Source of the DNA: Hypericum androsaemum
Lineage: Eukaryota; Streptophyta; Magnoliopsida; Malpighiales; Hypericaceae
DNA length: 64,000 nt
Direction of reading: 5' to 3'
NCBI GenBank assembly: GCA_963995505.1
Contig: OZ023186.1
Span: 18,173,570 to 18,237,569 of the forward strand
Shown here: in pieces, positions 24,174-35,533 of the stretch
Layout: every line of letters starts with the position of its first letter
Numbering within the stretch: the stretch's first letter is position 1
Position numbers and translations under genes: made by a program
The notes under the pieces: model-generated
What the model was told of the DNA's origin: nothing
Databases searched by the model: none
What the model saw: only the letters and a program-made list of their open reading frames with translations

Positions 24174-24344
24174 AATTAGCTGTCTAAAAAACCAGAAGAA
24201 ATAACAATGCGGAATACAACAGATAAAAAGAGTTAATTGGATGAGAAGACCTTGGTAATATTTTCGTTTAAATAAGAATATTTCTCTTAAACAACTTGTA
24301 ATATATCTCTCTGCATTATTATCGAAAAAAATTAAGTTAAAATA

Positions 24345-26331
24345 TCAGACCCTATCATGAAGACAATTCTCATGCGCAAAATGGATCCTAGGATGACGCG
24401 GATCCGCCTCATAAACAAATCGGGTATTTGCTTGGTGCATCGACCCTATGATAGTAGTTCTTAAATCTGACGCCAACCCCAAATAAAAAGCACTATGATC
24501 ACTCTCAACGGTGTACAAGTATCTCGATTGGACAGTGAAATTAGCCCCTTCAAAATGGTACGTCAACGAAGGATAATCTTGGAGTCTGGCTGAGCTCTGG
24601 TACCTATAGCAAAGGTCCATGTCAATATCTCTGTGACAGTACCTCACGAGTCCGAGACGATCGAAATAACTCTCGAACTCGGAAACTAGACAGTCATATG
24701 CATCTTTAATGATGAAGGTGAGCGTTGTGCCAGAATCAATAATGCAGCCGCCGGCCACATTGCTCGTCGGAGCGAACGTGTGCCGGAAAAATCGCATGGC
24801 GCGGCTTCCCACGCTTATGTTCTGCAACTTTACGTAGTATTCGTTACGTCGTCTTCTGGGTGGTGCTACTCGGATTGTCTGAAAATTTTTCTCGCCTGTG
24901 AGAAAGACATGCCCAAACCTAAGTATAATTGTAACACATTTTGTTAAAGTTGAGCAATTTAAGGTGTAGTACACCTAGGAAATGAAAATATGTAAGAAGC
25001 TCATTTTTTTAGTACAATATAGTGTTAGTATTTTTGTCTAATGGTTATGGATAAAGTTATCTAAATCAAGTACTTCATGGTTTATTAGAAAAAATTTCTA
25101 TTAGTACTTAAGAAAAGAATCATAATTCCTGCAAAACAAAACATGGGAGAAAGTCCGTTGTTGGTGAGATGTTCAATTACAGAACCACTCGCGTTTAAAA
25201 AGACATTGTTTCTGTCGAAAAAAATCAGAAAACTAGAAAAATAGAAACAACCTTAGTTTTTTGGAATTATATATATTTTAAAAAAAAGTTAGTCAAACTT
25301 TTCTAAGGTGCTAACAAAAGAACCACAAGGTACTACAAAAAGATAAATTTATTATTGGATCCGTGAGACAAAATCGAAACTACATGATAAATACTAAAGT
25401 GAACGTTTAGATAAAATAAAATAAAGTGAACAATAAAAGCGTACTCACGAATGAAGCCAAACCTTAGGAGAGTGACATATCTTTCACTTTCATGGAAAGG
25501 CACCAAGCAGTAAGAAAACTGATCGCCAACGGGCATTTGGCTTAACGATATAGACATTATTTTACTTTAAAGAGGTCATGGGTTCAATCTCTGACATTGT
25601 AACTATGTGTAATATTTATCTTTAAAAATAAGTAAGAAAACCGATCGAGTGCCATGTTACGCCACTGCCTCGACACCGTAAGAGGAAACAAGTCCAACCC
25701 CATGATCCCCCCTGTCTTGCCCGAATGTCCGAACACGAAATGTTCGTTGTCATGTGAGCACCCGAAATACACGTTAATGTGGTTGCCATCATATGTCCTC
25801 AGCACATCCATGGCAGCAACCCCGGTTGTCGACGCGTTATTCGCGTACCGTTGCGTGTACACGCACTCGTCGCTAACGCATCGGAACATGTCCAGAGTGT
25901 TGCTCCTGCAGAAGAGGAACGACCGTCGAAGATCGGAGGGTTTTGTGTGAAATGGTGTGTAAGAGGCTGGCATTGTGTCCAAGTTAGGGAGCTGGCGGTA
26001 TCCAGCACGAGAAATAATGGTGATGGATCTTCTCAAAGTAGGCAAAATCATCCCCGGTCAATTCGAATCGGACAGTTTTTTGCGGTAATTGTTTCATTTG
26101 GACCAGAATGCAATTTCCCTAACTTGTAGGCTCTTTCCTTTGAGAGTTAGAGAAGCATATTGAGTCTTTGGGAATCGGTTAGATCGCCGGGAAACAATGG
26201 AGATTCTGGAGAGTGTCGATGCATGAGTTCTAGGATGAAACCATTTTGTTGGGGTCTTGTAGAGTAGAATGATAAGAATATGGAGAGTTGAGGAATGAAA
26301 TAATTAGAGGAATTATTTGGACTCGAGCCAT
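24345..26331 (-). pseudogene. Pepsin-like (nepenthesin-type) aspartic protease, disrupted
   Basis: The model runs from MARVQIIPLIISFL (signal-peptide-like, 26331) through a propeptide ELMHRHSPESPLFPGDLT to the first active site LDTASSLTWTQC near 26000. Next come ECVYTQRYANNASTTGVAAM and FSYCLVPFHESERY. An intron (24896-25448) precedes the C-terminal lobe with the second active site IDSGTTLTF (Asp at 24735-24737). The first site reads DTA rather than the usual DTG. Frame changes occur near 26260, near 26080 and again just after the first active site (about 25930). A stop follows the propeptide, and a SINE splits the exon at 25526-25630. The C-terminal lobe is still open to its stop. Family placement is firm; a working enzyme is unlikely. 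Confidence 0.88.
25526..25630 (+). mobile_element. SINE inserted in the aspartic protease exon
   Basis: A 105-bp element reads cgggcatttggcttaacga (A-box-like) and gggttcaatctctgac (B-box-like) and ends A-rich. The target duplication is agtaagaaaactgatcg (25509-25525) and agtaagaaaaccgatcg (25631-25647). It lies antisense to the protease and interrupts the DRFSYCL motif, so the coding sequence is repeated on both sides. Confidence 0.93.
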
Positions 26332-26509
26332 TATCGGGATTCTTAGCTTTGTAGCGGAAGCGAAAAATAAAATATTCCACAATATCACGGTTAGTCGTAC
26401 AATAATATTCACTCGCAATTTGTTTCTCTCTTGACCACGCTTCTCCTTTCTTTTTCTTTGGCATAAAGCGTGGAGTCCTTGAGCTAGCTCTTTTATACAA
26501 CATTTTTTC

Positions 26510-26925
26510 ATGAGAAAAGGCAAAAGTATTAAATAAGATAGAAATCCAATCTAAATTTTGTAGTTTAATAAAACAAATCTTCCATGCACCAAATTTATTT
26601 TCTTCATTAATTTCCTGTGGCCGTGGTTATTTAATAGAACAAAATAATTTGCTTCTTTTTTATTGGATGGGACCCAATATTAATATAGTAGACTTGGAAC
26701 TTCAAAAAAGTCAGATTTTAACATTGATTGAGGAGATTCACATAATCAGATTTCCTAAGATTCTTGATTCACATAATCTAACTTCAAAAAGTTATATTTT
26801 GTAAAATCATTTTTGCCAAATCTGACTCCGAAAAAATAAGTTTTTGAATAGCAAAGATCCTACCAGTAATTATGACATATACTAGGGACCTGAGAGTAAT
26901 TTGCCAAATAACAAAACGTCGAACA
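26510..26925. other. Intergenic, AT-rich
   Basis: This is non-coding sequence between the protease pseudogene and the GC-richer locus that starts near 26930. No motif was recognised. Confidence 0.4.
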
Positions 26926-26929
26926 CCGC

Positions 26930-28275
26930 GGCTCCGATTTCCTAAATCCCTAATTCCTGAAATTTGTTTTGCGCGAACTCCCCCCCGTGGCTCTCTCCGC
27001 TCCGCCGCTTGCCGTCGTCCCGCCGCCCCGTTCCCCTCTCTTTCTTCCTGCGGTAGGTACCTCTTCGTTTCTTTGTCTTAGATTTGAGTTTTTAATTATC
27101 GGTTCTGGTTAGTGAGGTTCCTTCCTAATTACCGTTTGGTGCGGTTTTTGATCCGATGATGTTTCTTCTTGGTAGGCGGCATCGATGAGGGGGAAAGGCT
27201 GCATTTTGCGGGTACCGACGCGTGTCGGTGATTATGTGTTTCTAAGAGCCTCGGAGTTGCCTTATTTGGCTCGGGCTGCTCGTATGCGGCTCGGGTACAG
27301 GTGCGGCCTTTAAAGGATTTTGTGTGTATTGAATTTGACATGGATAGTAGCATTTTTCGTATTTCGGAAGTTTGATGGTTTCTTGCAGAAATGATTCTGG
27401 CATGTACTTTGGATGGAATATGTGCTAGGGAACTTGCTGCTCTGTGTTTTTAGCTGGAATTCGATGTTAGGGTTTCAATTTACTATCGCAGTTTGAGGGA
27501 AAATGCAATCTTCGGGTTTTAAGGGAAGCTTGGTCTTGATGATGATTGGTTGATTACTGATGAAGGCTTAATTCTTGGATTCCACTTATCTTTGATACAT
27601 AATGAAATGTTGATTAAAAAAATGATCTATGAGCTCGTTGGAAGGTTGATTTCTGTTCTTGATCATGGTACTGTAGATGTCGTATACTTGCAGATTCCTA
27701 TGGCTAGGCAATGAAAGTACCAATGAACAAAAAATTTATAGAAGATTATGGAATTTGTGAAGAAAAGATTTGTAAAAGGTGTTAACAGTAAAAAGGTTAT
27801 GGAATTTGTGTCAACGGCGATTCCTGCTGTTATTACATGTTCACATTTATGCATATGATTATTATCTCTGCTCTTTGAAGGTGCAGATTATGCATCATGT
27901 CCATAAGGTTCTGTTGCTAACTGTTATCAAACTTGAACACGATAAGCATGAATTCTAAAATGAAGGCCAAGAAATAGTAACAATTGATACTCTAGAATAC
28001 TTCAAGCCTTTGCTATCTAAGCAAGAATTCATTTCAGAGTGTTTGCTGTACTGAACATCACAACTCGCAACACTCATGCGGCATTTGGCCTGAAGTACAT
28101 GAAGATGCAGTATTGGCATTCAATGGCAGCATTTCACAAACGGGATTCATTATTCAAATATAAGAAGATTTGCCAACATTGGACTATCTTCAATGAAAGA
28201 TGTAAGTACTTTTGCTTCCTTATAATTTATTTGTTGGAATCTTCTTTAGGTAAAGTGGAAGAGCCTTCTGGCTGA
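26930..28275 (+). other. Unidentified locus with exon-like segments
   Basis: A GC-rich leader (26930-27053) ends at a possible donor (gcg|gtaggt). An acceptor-like ttggtag precedes an ATG at 27185 that opens about 40 codons (MRGKGCILRVPTRVGDYVFL) up to another GT near 27300. Farther on, 28038-28201 is an open exon-like piece bounded by cattttcag-like and GTAAGT sequence (NITTRNTHAAFGLKYMKM). The pieces do not assemble into a protein family I know. It could be a decayed gene, a gene with a short product, or a non-coding RNA. Confidence 0.3.
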
Positions 28276-29215
28276 TGGATTGCATGACGAACAAATCCAC
28301 TTTGTCAACAGACTCTCCCTGGAGTCCAAGTTGAGACATTTTTCAAGGCTTAGCATTACATTGTTAGGCCACTGTTTTCGATGCATGTTCACTTTGATGT
28401 TTGATTGGAGCCCTTTCTGAAATTGGTAGCGTCTATTATTTGATATAAAGAATAGCAATTTAAAGTTCACTGCTAAATATAAAATTGTGGCCAGGGATGT
28501 CATTAGTAATTATTTATAGCATGGTTAGTATCATCTTGAGATCTTCATTGGCAATTCAGAATCTCTTTTCTAAATGTTCATTAGCAAACGATTATGCCAT
28601 CATTTGGTCTTAGGGATGGAAATTCCACTGCTACTTGTATTTTTTACACAACTTTAATTATGGCATTGGCATGATTAGCAACGTCAATCGTAAACTTATT
28701 GCCAAGTCTTTTAGCAGAAAAGTCTTTGCTGAGATGTTGACAGTGTATCATGCCATTGTAAAAGCATATTTATCTATGATCATTCCGGTTGCCAAAGGGG
28801 ATTTTTCTTGATGTAGAATGCCATTTTTGTAGGATGTTTAGAAAAAAACCATAGATCATGATCTGCGACTGTTCTCTATGTCTGCCACTTGGATTCAATG
28901 TCAATTCTGATCATAATAGGAGATTTTTCTATAGTGTTAGAATGCCATTGGGAGAATGGCCGTTTTGGAAAAAGCCTTGAAGTCAGCTTTCCATGCCAAG
29001 CACTTGGAAGGATTGGCAAACAACTGTCTCTAGGTGAAAGCTTGTTACTCACAATTTATCTTCGGAGAATAGAAGAAACCTTGTGCCTGGTTCTTCAGTC
29101 CAAACAAATTCCTATACGCAACCGACAAAATGTATAATCACCCTCCTTACACTTGTCCACCCCCGACTACCAGACCTTAACAGACCTACTTAGTGATAAG
29201 CAGAGAGAAATAACC
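28276..29215. other. Upstream of the MATE gene, no feature recognised
   Basis: Only short open frames are present. The longest (28889-29137) has no motif I recognise. Distal promoter elements of the MATE gene may lie here. Confidence 0.35.
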
Positions 29216-29486
29216 AGAGCCGGGATAGGTATCTTTATAAATACAATTATAAATGTAAATAAATGCAACGAAATCGTGTCATAAATAATAGTGTCGAACC
29301 TACTTAATTGAATCTTTATGGACTTAATGGAGGCTATGCATATGGGTATTATACATAGTCTCCGTTAGGTTCAAAAAGATTCAATTAAGTAGGTTCGAGA
29401 AGCAACACTCTATTATTCATAACACGATCTCGTCGCATTTATGTACATTTATATTTGTATTTATATATATACCTATCCCGGCTCCG
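29216..29486. mobile_element. Foldback (MITE-like) element at the MATE gene start
   Basis: The whole segment is a near-palindrome. The left end agccgggataggtat mirrors the right end atacctatcccggct, and pairing continues inward for about 130 bases per arm, including cctacttaattgaatctt and its complement. Internal loop sequence is minimal. It ends about 47 bases before the MATE start codon, so it probably supplies the core promoter or 5' UTR. No target duplication was clear. Confidence 0.85.
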
Positions 29487-29533
29487 TTAGGTCCATAACT
29501 CAAATTTGGAAGGGAAATTTCAGTCTAACGAAA

Positions 29534-31171
29534 ATGGGAGATCGTGAAGCATCTTCTGTTCCTTTGTTGGACAACAATAGCTCTGGATACGCTGTACAAG
29601 AAATTGTTGAAGACAAAGCTTGTTGGCCTTACCTTCGAGAGGTTGGTACCAACCACTCTGATCAATAAAACTGTATTTTGATTTTCTCGTGAGAGTAATC
29701 GTTCTAAATAATCAAAGCGTAACCCTTTTATCATTGATCTGTCTTATTTTTTTCCTTGTAGGTGATCGAGGAGATCAAGCTTCTGTGGGCCATCGCACTC
29801 TCCTTGATTACTACAGGCCTTATCATGTATGGGAAATCAGCAGTCTCAATGATATTCTTGGGGAAACTTGGGAAGGCGGCGTTAGCAGGAGGCTCCCTTG
29901 CTCTTGGGATTGCCAATATTTTTGGCTACTCGCTCTTATCTGGTCTATCTTCAGGCAGCGATCCCATTTTTTCTCAGGCCTATGGAGCTAAACAACTGTC
30001 ACTCATGGGGTTAACCCTCCAGAGGACAACAGCAATTTTGTTGCTGACATGCATACCCGTTTCGGTACTCTTGATCAACTTTAAACCTATATTTGCGGCT
30101 TGGGGAAGCCAACCAAATATCTCACCTGTTGCCTTGACTTATCTTGTTCTATCTATCCCTGATCTAGTCCTCCAAAGTATCATAAACCCTCTTAGAATCT
30201 ACCTGAGGTCGCAAAACATAACCCTCCCTGTTTTACTTGCAGCTACTTTTGCCCTAATCCTTCACGCTCCAATAAACTACTTCCTTGTTTACCACCTTAC
30301 CCTTGGGATTAAAGGCATTGCACTTTCTGTAGCAATTAATGACGCAAACGTCCTTGCAATCCTTATCCTCTACATTTGCTTCTCTGGTGTTTGTAGAGGA
30401 TCTTGGCCAGGATGTTCCCTTGATTGCTTCAGAGAATGGAAGCCGATTCTAGCCTTGGCCGTCCCGAGTGCGATATCTGTGTGCTTGGAATGGTGGTGGT
30501 ATGAGCTTATGACAATCTTTTCTGGCTTTCTTCCGAATGCTCAGGAGGCAGTTGCCACCATGGGCATCCTAATCCAAGCTACTTCACTTATTTACATTTT
30601 CCCATCCTCCCTCAGCCAAGCTGTTTCGACGAGAATCGGCAACGAACTAGGGGCAAACCGGCCACACAAAGCTAAGGTAGCGTGTGTTGTCGGATTGACA
30701 TGCTCTGCTGTTCTTGGCTTCATTGCAATGCTTTTTATGTCACTAATGAGGCACACATGGGGATGGTACTTCACCGACGATAAAGGAATCTTGTCCTTGA
30801 CTGCAATAGTGATGCCAATAGCCGGACTATGCGAGCTGGGCAACTTTCCTCAGACCACAGGATGTGGGGTCTTGAGAGGCTGTGCAAGACCACGCCTTGG
30901 AGCCTCAATCAATTTGGGTGCATTTTATGGTGTTGGGCTCCCCGTTGCGCTCTTCATGTGTTTTGGCCGAGGCTGGGGCTTGCCTGGCCTGTGGGTTGGT
31001 TTGCTAGCTGCGCAAATAGTCTGCGCCGTGATAATGGTGGTTGTGGTAACTAGGACTGATTGGAATGAGCAAGCTTGTAGAGCTGAAGAGAGGACCAGAG
31101 CCGGAGGTCGGAGCGAATCGCAATCTGAAAATCGTGATGGATCAGATTCAATTGTGCCAGTGAACCAATGA
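29534..31171 (+). CDS. MATE family transporter (DTX48-51-like)
   Basis: A proton- or sodium-driven multidrug and toxic compound extrusion carrier, an integral membrane protein expected to have 12 membrane helices. Exon 1 (29534-29641) starts MGDREASSVPLLD and ends CWPYLRE. Exon 2 (29762-31171) completes a 505-aa protein, a normal length. Family signatures include SGLSSGSDPIFSQAYGAK, PINYFLVYHLTLGIKGIAL, CLEWWWYELM, ISTRIGNELGANRP-type loop sequence (read as VSTRIGNELGANRP) and CELGNFPQTTGCGVLRG. This resembles the plant DTX48-DTX51 subgroup, whose studied members sit in endomembranes and affect organ growth, iron or hormone responses. The substrate cannot be read from sequence. The frame is open without lesions. 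A fragment of a gene like this one forms the inverted repeats at 3.7 and 13.6 kb. Confidence 0.95.
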
Positions 31172-32555
31172 TGAAATGTGGACATTACTAGTTGTTGTTT
31201 GTAATGGTCGGAGTGATTTCAAATTCATTTTGGATCTACTATATAGAAGTTCATCACATTTTTATTTACTTTATCGTGCAAGTGACGCAGCAACGTCTAA
31301 TCGTACACTCAAATTTAGTGCGGCTTCATAAATGTTGTTAAAATTTCAATTTGACCTTACACAATTATGTTTGCACCCATAAAATTTGTTATGGTACAAC
31401 TTGGGGTTTCAAGGCTCGCATTGAGTCAAGTTCGGTTGGACTACGAGTGACCATGAATTAAATCTGATTCGTATTTAATTTGATTCGATTTGTCGAAACT
31501 TGATGGGGATTCAAATCAGTTCTTATGAATGTAAATCTTCCTTGGAAGAATCGAATCCAAATCTATTATTCACAAATTTGTCAATTTGCCGTATAATTTA
31601 TCGAATTGTGCATTAAAAAATAAAAATAAATAAGAAATATGACCAAATTTAGAAAGAGGAAGAAAACAGGGAGGGAATTGAAATTTCCCTTCCCCCTCGC
31701 CTCGATTACGAGCTAGGACCAAATTCGTCCATCTCATATATCTTTGTGCATACCCACTTATGTGTGTATATAAGTTGAATCAGTTTGATGTGTTTAAAAG
31801 CACAAGGTACTCAAGAGATAATTAGTGATACTACAGGGTTCTAAAGCAAATTCTTGCCTTTTAATATTATATAGGATTTTTTTTTGAAAAAGTACTAATT
31901 TAGTAATTTATCCATTGCCGCGTCAGCATCTACTAATCCGGGTCACTACCATGTGGCACTCCACGTAAGCATCAATACGATGCCGTTTTCCCAAAAAATT
32001 TCGGACCAGACATGGGTCTTCTAAGTGATAAAAATTAAAATAAATTGGACCAGTTTGATGGGTTTAAAATCACAAGATACTCGAGTGATAATCGATAATA
32101 TTACAGTGTGCTAAAGTAAACTTTTCCCTGATTTTTTTATACAAGAGAAAAAAGTCAGTTAGGTGGAAGGACTCTATCTGATCTAATTTTCTATATATGG
32201 AAGGTTTTCTATATATGGTATGATACTCTCTGTGATAGTATTATATGGTATTATATTTATTGGTACCATTAATACATACTATCTACATATGGTATGAGAT
32301 TTTCCGGTAGTATTACATTTACTTGTACCATTAGTACATATTATCTATATATGGTATTAAATTTACTCCTAGCACAGTTCCATGAAGGGATTTCCTTGGA
32401 TGGAGTTTGAGTCGCCGAATCATATCTAACATATTAAAAATTATCTGGATGACTAAATTTGATAGGTTTTTTTTTACTAAATTTATCTTTGGACGAATCA
32501 AATATGAATCATAATTTTTATAATTCAAGTTTGGCGAATAATAATTCTAATTTAT
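31172..32555. other. Intergenic with a diverged direct repeat
   Basis: This holds the 3' UTR and flank of the MATE gene. Segments at about 31778-31860 and 32046-32130 are diverged copies (agtttgatgtgtttaaaag and agtttgatgggtttaaaat starts). A tatatggtat-rich imperfect tandem repeat occupies 32195-32360. No gene is seen. Confidence 0.5.
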
Positions 32556-33035
32556 TCGAAGTTCAATAGTCATCCTGGGTCGGACTCATTGTCTAGCGCT
32601 AGAATGGGAGCGGATTTGGTCCTGGAAAGTCAAATCCAGCCAGGACCGTCCTGGACGATTCAATGGTTGATTTAGTTATGATTCAATGGTTCACTTAATT
32701 ATGATTCAATGGTCTACCTAGTTATGATTCAATGGTCCGTTTTTTCCCGTCCCGGATAAATCGGGGTCCGTCCCAGTTACCCAGTTACGATTCAATGGTT
32801 TACTCAGTTACGATTCAATGGTTTACCCAGTTATGATTCAATGGTTGTGGACTTTTTTTATTTTGCACTCCCGTATTTCTACTTTTTTACAAAATAGTCC
32901 CCGCGTGTCCTTCAATAACAATCCTCCAGCACCGTGCTGGATTTGCCCCGGTCCCCGCTAGAATTAGAGTCACACCTGAAAATGGCGTATCCAAAAATTT
33001 AGATTCCTTGGTTGATGCATTGATTAATTATTTTT
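32556..33035 (-). pseudogene. Aspartic protease fragment (second copy)
   Basis: Flanking a 351-bp insertion, the minus strand reads STKESKFLDTPFSGVTLILA then LDNESDP. This matches DSKFFDSSLSDVPLFLVLDTESELTW in the third copy at 37.6 kb, which is the region up to the first catalytic Asp. Only about 40 codons remain. It shows that the protease family was scattered here as fragments. Confidence 0.7.
32606..32956. mobile_element. Small non-autonomous DNA transposon (hAT-like) with internal minisatellite
   Basis: The 351-bp element is bounded by an 8-bp target duplication gctagaat (32598-32605 and 32957-32964). An 8-bp duplication is typical of hAT elements. The ends are related inverted sequences, gggagcggatttgg and, reversed, ggggaccggggcaaat. 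The interior holds about six copies of a roughly 22-bp phrase around gattcaatggtt. It inserted in an aspartic protease fragment. Confidence 0.8.
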
Positions 33036-33639
33036 CAAAAAAATAGACATTCTGTATACAATTACAAATGAAAAAATTGAATGTCAACGGAAGTGGGCCA
33101 GGCGATACAAAAAATAGACATTCAGTATACAACAAATTATTTTCAAAATTATTTGGATTTGGGCCCAGCCCATTTTTATTTGTCTGTCACGCTGGTAAAG
33201 CCACCTTTGATGGTATTGCTCTAGCGAAGAGTAAAGAGAATAGTGAGAGATAAAAGTGGGTGAGAGAACTTGCAAAATGAGTTCTTGGTTGTGCCATTGG
33301 AGATACTAAGGGATAAGTTAGGAGGAGTCAATTGCAATTGGTAATAGTGAAGACTGGTCGCCAATTAGCAAATAACAATTTTTCTTGTAATCGTACAAAA
33401 TCTTTGCATGATTCGCAAATTAAATGGTGGGACATAGTCACATAGCATGAGGTATATGAAATCTGAGACATTTCCTTGGAACTAAACGTGGTTGGAGATG
33501 GTCCACGTACTTGAATTCGAGCTTATGGATTTAAGCCTTACGAGATGGTTGGAAAGATTGTTCCTACTTAAAATCTGAGAATACTCGACTCTAAATATCA
33601 TATACTCACCCAAAAAAAAGTGGGTCCCTAATTAAACCT

Positions 33640-34155
33640 GGCACCCTCACGAACCAGATGAAGTCAAAATTAACGTAGATGCATCTTGGCTCTCTCCTTC
33701 TGAACCTTCTGGAGTGGATTTTGCTGTCAGGGATCATTCTTGCAGCTTGCTGATGGCAAAGACAGCTTTGATTAAGGCAGATAAGGCTCTGATAGCCCAA
33801 GTTCGTGCAATTGGGGAAGCAGCTAAGTACACACTGCATCATCTTCTCTTTACTAGAACTGTTATTGAGTCGGACAACAAGACGGCGGTGGACTTCATCA
33901 ACAATTCTTCCTCCCTCGTCGATTGGAATACCAAATTGTTGGCACTAAAAGTCCAAACCACCCTTTTGAAATTTTCCTTAAGCCAAATTGTGTACATCCC
34001 TAGATTAGCTAACCAAGTCGCTAATTGACTAACTATGTCTGCCAGAATAGGGAAACTTTTGGAATGTGTTCAACTCAACTCTTTTCATGAGCTCAATGAG
34101 TTCTTTTTGTATGACTCTCATAATAAGCTAAGTATTCCATTAAAAAAATAATATT
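33640..34155 (+). pseudogene. LINE RNase H-like domain, 3' end fragment
   Basis: The open frame reads EVKINVDASW, then VDFAVRD, VRAIGEAAKY, VIESDNKTAVDFINN and IPRLANQVAN, the RVT_3-type RNase H domain at the 3' end of plant L1-like LINEs. Catalytic Asp candidates are visible in NVDAS and ESDNK. It runs out into an A-rich tail at about 34140-34150. It is 5'-truncated. Confidence 0.8.
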
Positions 34156-34169
34156 GTATTCTAATTATT

Positions 34170-34700
34170 CAAAAGATTTTTGTGGCTAATTTCATAACAC
34201 ATATACAGCAAGAAAATAAATTTAACCAAAATCTTTTTAATTCACAGCTAATTACATTACACAAAGTATCTTAATCTGATATTTGGACGGTACCTTTTCA
34301 GCCAACTTAAGTAAATATATATCCTTTTCAAAAAAAAAAAAGTAAATACATTGGGGGCCATACCCAAGTGACATTCGAACCAACAAACACTGAAGATTAA
34401 CTTATCTGCAAGTTGTTATAGTTTAATATGAAGATCTCGAGTTTGAATTTTTAGAAATACATTAATGTTAAATATTTGTTAGGAGAATTTTATCATTTTC
34501 TAAATGTCTTATTTGATTCAAACTAAAATTAATTAGCAGAAAGTCATTGGATCTGAGGTTGGGGATGACTGTGTCTCGTGGGAAACAGAAGTCAAAGCTT
34601 GGGCTCTATTTATTTGAAGCAAACTCCATGCTAGTGAATAGATTGATTTTCCTTCCTTCAATGGTTCAACTCCACCACGAGCCACCCTCACCAATCCACT
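34170..34700. repeat. Paralogous block (unoccupied version of 43.8-54.4 kb)
   Basis: This stretch aligns in order with 43810-43916, 52360-52636 and 54228-54410 (for example tctgatatttg, ggacctgaggttggg-like, and caccacgagccaccctcacc against caccacgagccgccttcacc). The gaps in the alignment are a copia element and a Mutator-like element inserted in the other copy. A further diverged match links 33185-33500 with 42435-42735. Confidence 0.85.
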
Positions 34701-34845
34701 ATCATAAGCCGCGAATCAGCTGACAGACACTACCTCTCGTATCGAAGTGGAATCAACTTTCAAAGCCGTTATCAACATGCAAATTCAGAAATTCTAATAA
34801 GTCGGGTCAATTCAATTTTCTATAGTTAAAATAACAAGTTTTACA

Positions 34846-35528
34846 TGTTGGGTATGAAGTCTGAGTACGAGTGAAGTATTCGAGTAGCTCGAGTGAAGAG
34901 TTTTGAGGTTGATCGAGGTGGTGATCGGGTTCGAGTGGCAGAGTCGAGTGAAGACGAAGTTGAGGCAAAACACTAGTGCACTCGTAATGGATTCGACCGA
35001 AACGGTACACGAAGTCGAGCTGCTGAAGGGCTGGCGGCGCAAGTCAACTAGCGACCACTAGTACCCCGCTCAGGAAGTTCTGCGAGAGTCCACTGGCGAT
35101 CGCCAGTTCAGCCGGAGAAAGCTGCTGAAGTTAGACAAAAATGCCCCCAAGAACTCCAAATGGTTCCTTAGGTCAAGGGCACTATAAATACCCAATTGCC
35201 CCATCTTGTAAAGGGTGGTTGCCATTTGCCATTGTTCTCCAAAGTGAAAAGAGAGAAAAGGAGAGAAAGAGTGAGCTAAGTGTGGCATCCATTATAGCGA
35301 GTGAGTGAAGCTCCACGTGTGTGTGCGTGATATAGTGGAATCTCTCCTGGCTTGGACGCCCTCGGACGTAGATCGTTGAGGATCAAACCGAGTAAACAAA
35401 TTTTGTGTCCCTCTTTTTGTGCTTTCCTTTGTGTTTGTGATTCGTGATTAGTTGTATTGTGCTTGCTTGTGATTGTGTTGTCCGTTGCGTTGTGTGGGTC
35501 CACGGGGAAGTGGATAATTTTTTCAACC
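34846..35528 (+). mobile_element. Solo LTR of an LTR retrotransposon
   Basis: A 683-bp LTR-like segment begins TGTTGGG and ends CAACC (a one-base change from CAACA). It is flanked by a perfect 5-bp duplication ttaca (34841-34845 and 35529-35533). It contains a TATA-like ctataaatac near 35185 and no internal coding region. It is a recombination remnant. Confidence 0.85.
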
Positions 35529-35533
35529 TTACA

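Noticed and set aside
33714..34028. Host RNase H gene
   Set aside because: The domain type (RVT_3), the A-rich tail and the surrounding LINE debris indicate a LINE 3' end.
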